Below are positions 61,670 through 64,000 of a DNA stretch of 64,000 nucleotides, piece by piece (position 1 is the stretch's first letter; each line of letters opens with the position of its first letter). Origin of the DNA: Pedobacter kyungheensis (GTDB taxonomy: Bacteria; Bacteroidota; Bacteroidia; Sphingobacteriales; Sphingobacteriaceae); NCBI RefSeq assembly GCF_000812965.1, contig NZ_JSYN01000017.1, positions 1 through 64,000 of the forward strand, in the 5' to 3' direction. Made by a program: the position numbers and the translations under genes. The notes under the pieces are model-generated. The model had not been told where the DNA came from. It saw only the letters and a program-made list of their open reading frames with translations, and ran no database searches.

Positions 61670-62077
61670 ATGAGGTACCTGTTCAGCATATTGTTCGTTT
61701 TGATCCTGACTACAGGTTGTGGTAAGGATCAGGGCTACATTCCTGAAGTTCCGGTGAACTACAATGTAACATTAACTGAATTTAGTATTAAGGCTGTTAA
61801 TAACGTTTTGGTTGTATCTGGTTATGGCGTTGGTGGATTACTGATTGTTAAAACACCACTCAATACCTATGTCGCTTTTGATCGCTGTAGCACGGTAAAT
61901 CCAGAAAAGATTTGTAAAGTAGCACCCGATGATAGCGGCGTTACGGCAACAGATCCCTGTTCAGGAGCAAAGTTTTCATTGCTCGATGGCAGCCCGCAAA
62001 AAGCCCCGGCCGAAAGAAGCTTGAAAAGCTACAACGTTTCGGTACAGGGTAACACATTAATACACGTAAGCAATTAG
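61670..62077 (+). CDS. Lipoprotein with a degenerate Rieske-like domain
   Basis: 135-residue lipoprotein (lipobox TTGCGKD, Cys at 17). Residues about 65-125 resemble a Rieske domain: the first cluster loop is FDRCSTVNPEKIC, and the second DPCSGAKFSLLDGSPQKAPA is close to the standard C-x2-H-G-x-x-F...DG...GPA segment. The cysteines remain (C73, C97) but the histidines do not: T75 and A100 stand in the usual His positions, so a 2Fe-2S cluster is not expected. Function unknown. It starts 3 bases after the pheS stop and ends 1 base before the TetR gene, which suggests co-transcription. Confidence 0.72.
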   Translation: MRYLFSILFVLILTTGCGKDQGYIPEVPVNYNVTLTEFSIKAVNNVLVVSGYGVGGLLIVKTPLNTYVAFDRCSTVNPEKICKVAPDDSGVTATDPCSGAKFSLLDGSPQKAPAERSLKSYNVSVQGNTLIHVSN

Positions 62078-62078
62078 A

Positions 62079-62654
62079 ATGGAAGCTGAAAAAATAAAAG
62101 AAACAGTAAAAAAGGCGGCCAAAGAACTTTTCAGAAAATACGGTTATCATAAAACCAGTGTAAACGAAATTGCTAAAAAAGCACGTATTGCTAAAGCAAC
62201 CATTTATAAATACTTTGAAAGTAAAGAACAGGTTTTAGATAGTATTCTGATGGATTATCTGGATCAAAACCTTTACGAAATATTAAATAATAAAGTAAGT
62301 TACACTACTGAAGAAGAGCATTTAAAAGCCCTGGTAATGAAAACCAGCCGTTTGTCTTTTACGGCTTGTAACGAATTTATCGGTTGGGATTTTGTGCGCG
62401 AGAATGCAAACTCGCAAGAGTTTTTAAAGCACTTGTCTGATCAGCTGGAGGCTTTATTACTAGCCGCTTATTTGCAGTTAGATAACTTTAAAAACAATCC
62501 GGCCCGTCGCGAAGGATTAGCTTTCTTACTTAAAGCAAGTAAAAGCATTGTATTTTCGTTCGCTTTCACATCTGTTAGCGATTCGGATGTGCGCAAGAAC
62601 TTCGTAAGTTTTCAAAAAGAAATATTGCCATTTTTGGTAAAAGCAGCACTTTAG
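62079..62654 (+). CDS. TetR-family transcription regulator
   Basis: 191-residue regulator with an N-terminal TetR helix-turn-helix (about 8-54): AAKELFRKYGYHKTSVNEIAKKARIAKATIYKYFESKEQVLD. The C-terminal ligand domain (about 60-190) is poorly conserved, as usual. The gene is 1 base from the lipoprotein gene, so the protein may regulate this operon or an unlinked exporter. The inducing ligand is not predictable. Confidence 0.93.
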   Translation: MEAEKIKETVKKAAKELFRKYGYHKTSVNEIAKKARIAKATIYKYFESKEQVLDSILMDYLDQNLYEILNNKVSYTTEEEHLKALVMKTSRLSFTACNEFIGWDFVRENANSQEFLKHLSDQLEALLLAAYLQLDNFKNNPARREGLAFLLKASKSIVFSFAFTSVSDSDVRKNFVSFQKEILPFLVKAAL

Positions 62655-62682
62655 TACTTAAAACCGTGCATAAATTCAATGT

Positions 62683-63363
62683 TTATTGGTTGTAATAATC
62701 TTTAAACTTAAATTTTTGCACGGTTTTTTTCATCTTTCCATCAACCAGTTTTTGGGTAATTACAGTAACATAATCTGGTATACTCGAATCTTCGATAACC
62801 GAAGAATCTTCATAAAGCCCTTGCTTTGCATCATATTTATAATTGATGGTTTTATCAAAACAACAGCCATTTTTGATATGAATAGAAAGCTGTTTGTTTT
62901 TCTTGTCAACATCAAACAATCCGAGATTTTCGCTGGCTAACTTGGTTAATGGCGCACTTAACACAAATTTGTTGTTTGCCGACAAATAAACATCGTAAGA
63001 CGGGCTGGCATAAGCGCCGTTATTGCCATTTCTAATGGCAAGGTCTTCAATACCGTCAAAATTGAAATCGCCAAATATCAGCGGAGTTTGGTATTTGCCC
63101 AGATCGAGCCAACCCAGTTGGGCGTTTTGCATTTCGGTTAAGCCAAAATCCAGGTCTTTTGAAGTAAAAGTCTGCATTTCCTGGTCTGTAATCTTATCGT
63201 ACAAAATGATGGTTGCCTTTCCATTGCAACGCCCTGTAGTGCAATTTTCTACAAATATTTTAGCTTTAAAATTGTTTGAGCTGTTATTGGCTGTAAATTT
63301 AAATTGTGCTTTTGCATAGTGGCCAATCAATAAAAAAGCGCAAGCGCATATTAAGTTCTTCAT
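62683..63363 (-). CDS. Exported FG-GAP/XAC2610-like protein
   Basis: 226-residue secreted protein with signal peptide (MKNLICACAFLLIGHYAKAQ). The middle segment (about 98-130) FGDFNFDGIEDLAIRNGNNGAYASPSYDVYL has a D-x-N-x-D-G-x-x-D calcium-binding pattern, as in FG-GAP/VCBS and XAC2610-related proteins. A GCC pair occurs in HIKNGCCFDKTINYKYD. Function is unknown. It is convergent with the TetR gene and 28 bases from it, and upstream of it is the Fic gene, 56 bases away, on the same strand. Confidence 0.75.
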   Translation of the reverse strand: MKNLICACAFLLIGHYAKAQFKFTANNSSNNFKAKIFVENCTTGRCNGKATIILYDKITDQEMQTFTSKDLDFGLTEMQNAQLGWLDLGKYQTPLIFGDFNFDGIEDLAIRNGNNGAYASPSYDVYLSANNKFVLSAPLTKLASENLGLFDVDKKNKQLSIHIKNGCCFDKTINYKYDAKQGLYEDSSVIEDSSIPDYVTVITQKLVDGKMKKTVQKFKFKDYYNQ

Positions 63364-63419
63364 TCAAAAAATTTCGATAAAATTACTGCAATATTCGCTC
63401 GCTAAAAAGTTAAAAAAGG

Positions 63420-64000
63420 TTAACGTTTCCTTTTGCGGTTGGTTATGTACGATTTTACCGCTGATTTGGTAGTTAGCCAGTCTTTCCCTTCCTTGTAGGC
63501 ATCAATTTTACCCTGACGGGCCAGTAGGCTTACATATTCCTGACCGTATGGTATATCGGGTTCCGAAACGATAAATGATATGGGTTCGTAATCTCCGTAG
63601 CTGTTTCCGGGCAGGGCATTAATGTACATATTTAAGGAACGTTCTAATGCTTGTAACATGAGCAGACAAAGTTTGCTGTAATTTCCCTTATTGGCTTGGT
63701 TTAATGCTTCGTAATACTTTTTACGGTCTGCTTTTAAAATAATAGCAGGAGGGAAGCCCTTCCGCATTAACAGCAGGTTCATGGCAAGCCTGACCGTACG
63801 CCCGTTCCCATCAAAAAATGGGTGGATCCAAACCAGTTTATGGTGGAAAATGGTACTCAATACAATATCATTTAAACCTAATGGGTTATCATTTACAAAA
63901 ATGATCAGTTCATCCAATAAATCAGAAACTTTGTTTGCATTTGGAGGAGTAAAATTAGCTCCAACAATGCGTACCCCTCCGTTTCTTAAACGGCCTGCGT
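63420..64000 (-). CDS. Fic-family protein, C-terminal part (cut by window edge)
   Basis: Fic (AMP-transferase-type) protein truncated by the window; the frame stays open to base 64000 with the upstream residues GVRIVGANFTPPNANKVSDL, typical of Fic domains. The active motif HPFFDGNGRTVR is complete, as is the alpha-helix before it. After the Fic core, a C-terminal segment SLLARQGKIDAYKEGKDWLTTKSAVKSYI looks like a helix-turn-helix or winged domain found in many bacterial Fic proteins. Fic enzymes add AMP to hydroxyls of target proteins; an inhibitory alpha-helix with S/TxxxE(G/N) would be in the part outside the window. Target unknown. Confidence 0.85.
   Translation of the reverse strand, partial: AGRLRNGGVRIVGANFTPPNANKVSDLLDELIIFVNDNPLGLNDIVLSTIFHHKLVWIHPFFDGNGRTVRLAMNLLLMRKGFPPAIILKADRKKYYEALNQANKGNYSKLCLLMLQALERSLNMYINALPGNSYGDYEPISFIVSEPDIPYGQEYVSLLARQGKIDAYKEGKDWLTTKSAVKSYITNRKRKR

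Overview
The window looks like chromosome from a Pedobacter-type member of the Bacteroidota (Sphingobacteriaceae). The evidence is SusC/SusD outer-membrane pairs, FecI/FecR/TonB-receptor signalling, DUF2911, DUF5686, DUF1080 and four-helix-bundle S23-type proteins, promoters of the TTTG / TAnnTTTG type, no obvious Shine-Dalgarno sequences, and moderate-to-low GC. The genus is an inference; no rRNA or tRNA gene is present to settle it.

Layout. 1-434: the end of an IS3-family element and a dispersed palindromic repeat. 435-3713: putrescine synthesis from agmatine (aguB, aguA), a small GIY-YIG nuclease gene between inverted repeats, and fabG. 3859-8666: an L,D-transpeptidase, a large VWA-like membrane protein, a RAYT (REP-associated Y1 transposase) with three cognate hairpins, a TRIC/UPF0126 membrane protein and an FtsB/DivIC-type protein. 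8808-17820: eno, DUF2911, a GNAT, a two-gene ABC exporter, a PIN-type toxin-antitoxin pair, PBP4/DacB, a CDP-alcohol phosphatidyltransferase and asd.

18059-30676 is a catabolic island read on the minus strand. It holds a GMC flavoprotein with its Tat-exported small subunit, a monoheme cytochrome c, two Gfo/Idh/MocA oxidoreductases, a DUF1080 protein, five xylose-isomerase-like TIM-barrel proteins (four exported) and a nucleoside/sugar-type MFS transporter. This is the gene set expected for periplasmic oxidation of glycosides or sugars to 3-keto intermediates, followed by cleavage, isomerisation and uptake. Upstream of it lies a FecI sigma / FecR anti-sigma / STN-TonB receptor unit (30724-35538).

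35782-38853: SDR-type threonine dehydrogenase, a YebC-family regulator, an esterase and a small membrane protein. 38944-54901 is a complete polysaccharide-utilisation locus: SusC, SusD, a LamG lipoprotein, two PF10091 (GH144-like) glycanases, a GH43-like protein, a GH3 beta-glucosidase, and a beta-propeller/Y_Y_Y/LuxR-type sensor-regulator. I predict a beta-1,2-glucan or similar beta-glucan substrate. 55036-64000: an S23-type protein, trhO, a DUF5686 outer-membrane protein, kbl, pheS with a degenerate Rieske-like lipoprotein and a TetR regulator in tight array, an exported FG-GAP-like protein, and a Fic protein cut by the window edge.

Repeats are conspicuous. Several families of short palindromic or inverted repeats sit between genes, and two of them bracket small nuclease or transposase genes (GIY-YIG and RAYT). 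These are the most promising unexplained structures in the window. No CRISPR array, prophage, tRNA, rRNA or riboswitch was seen.
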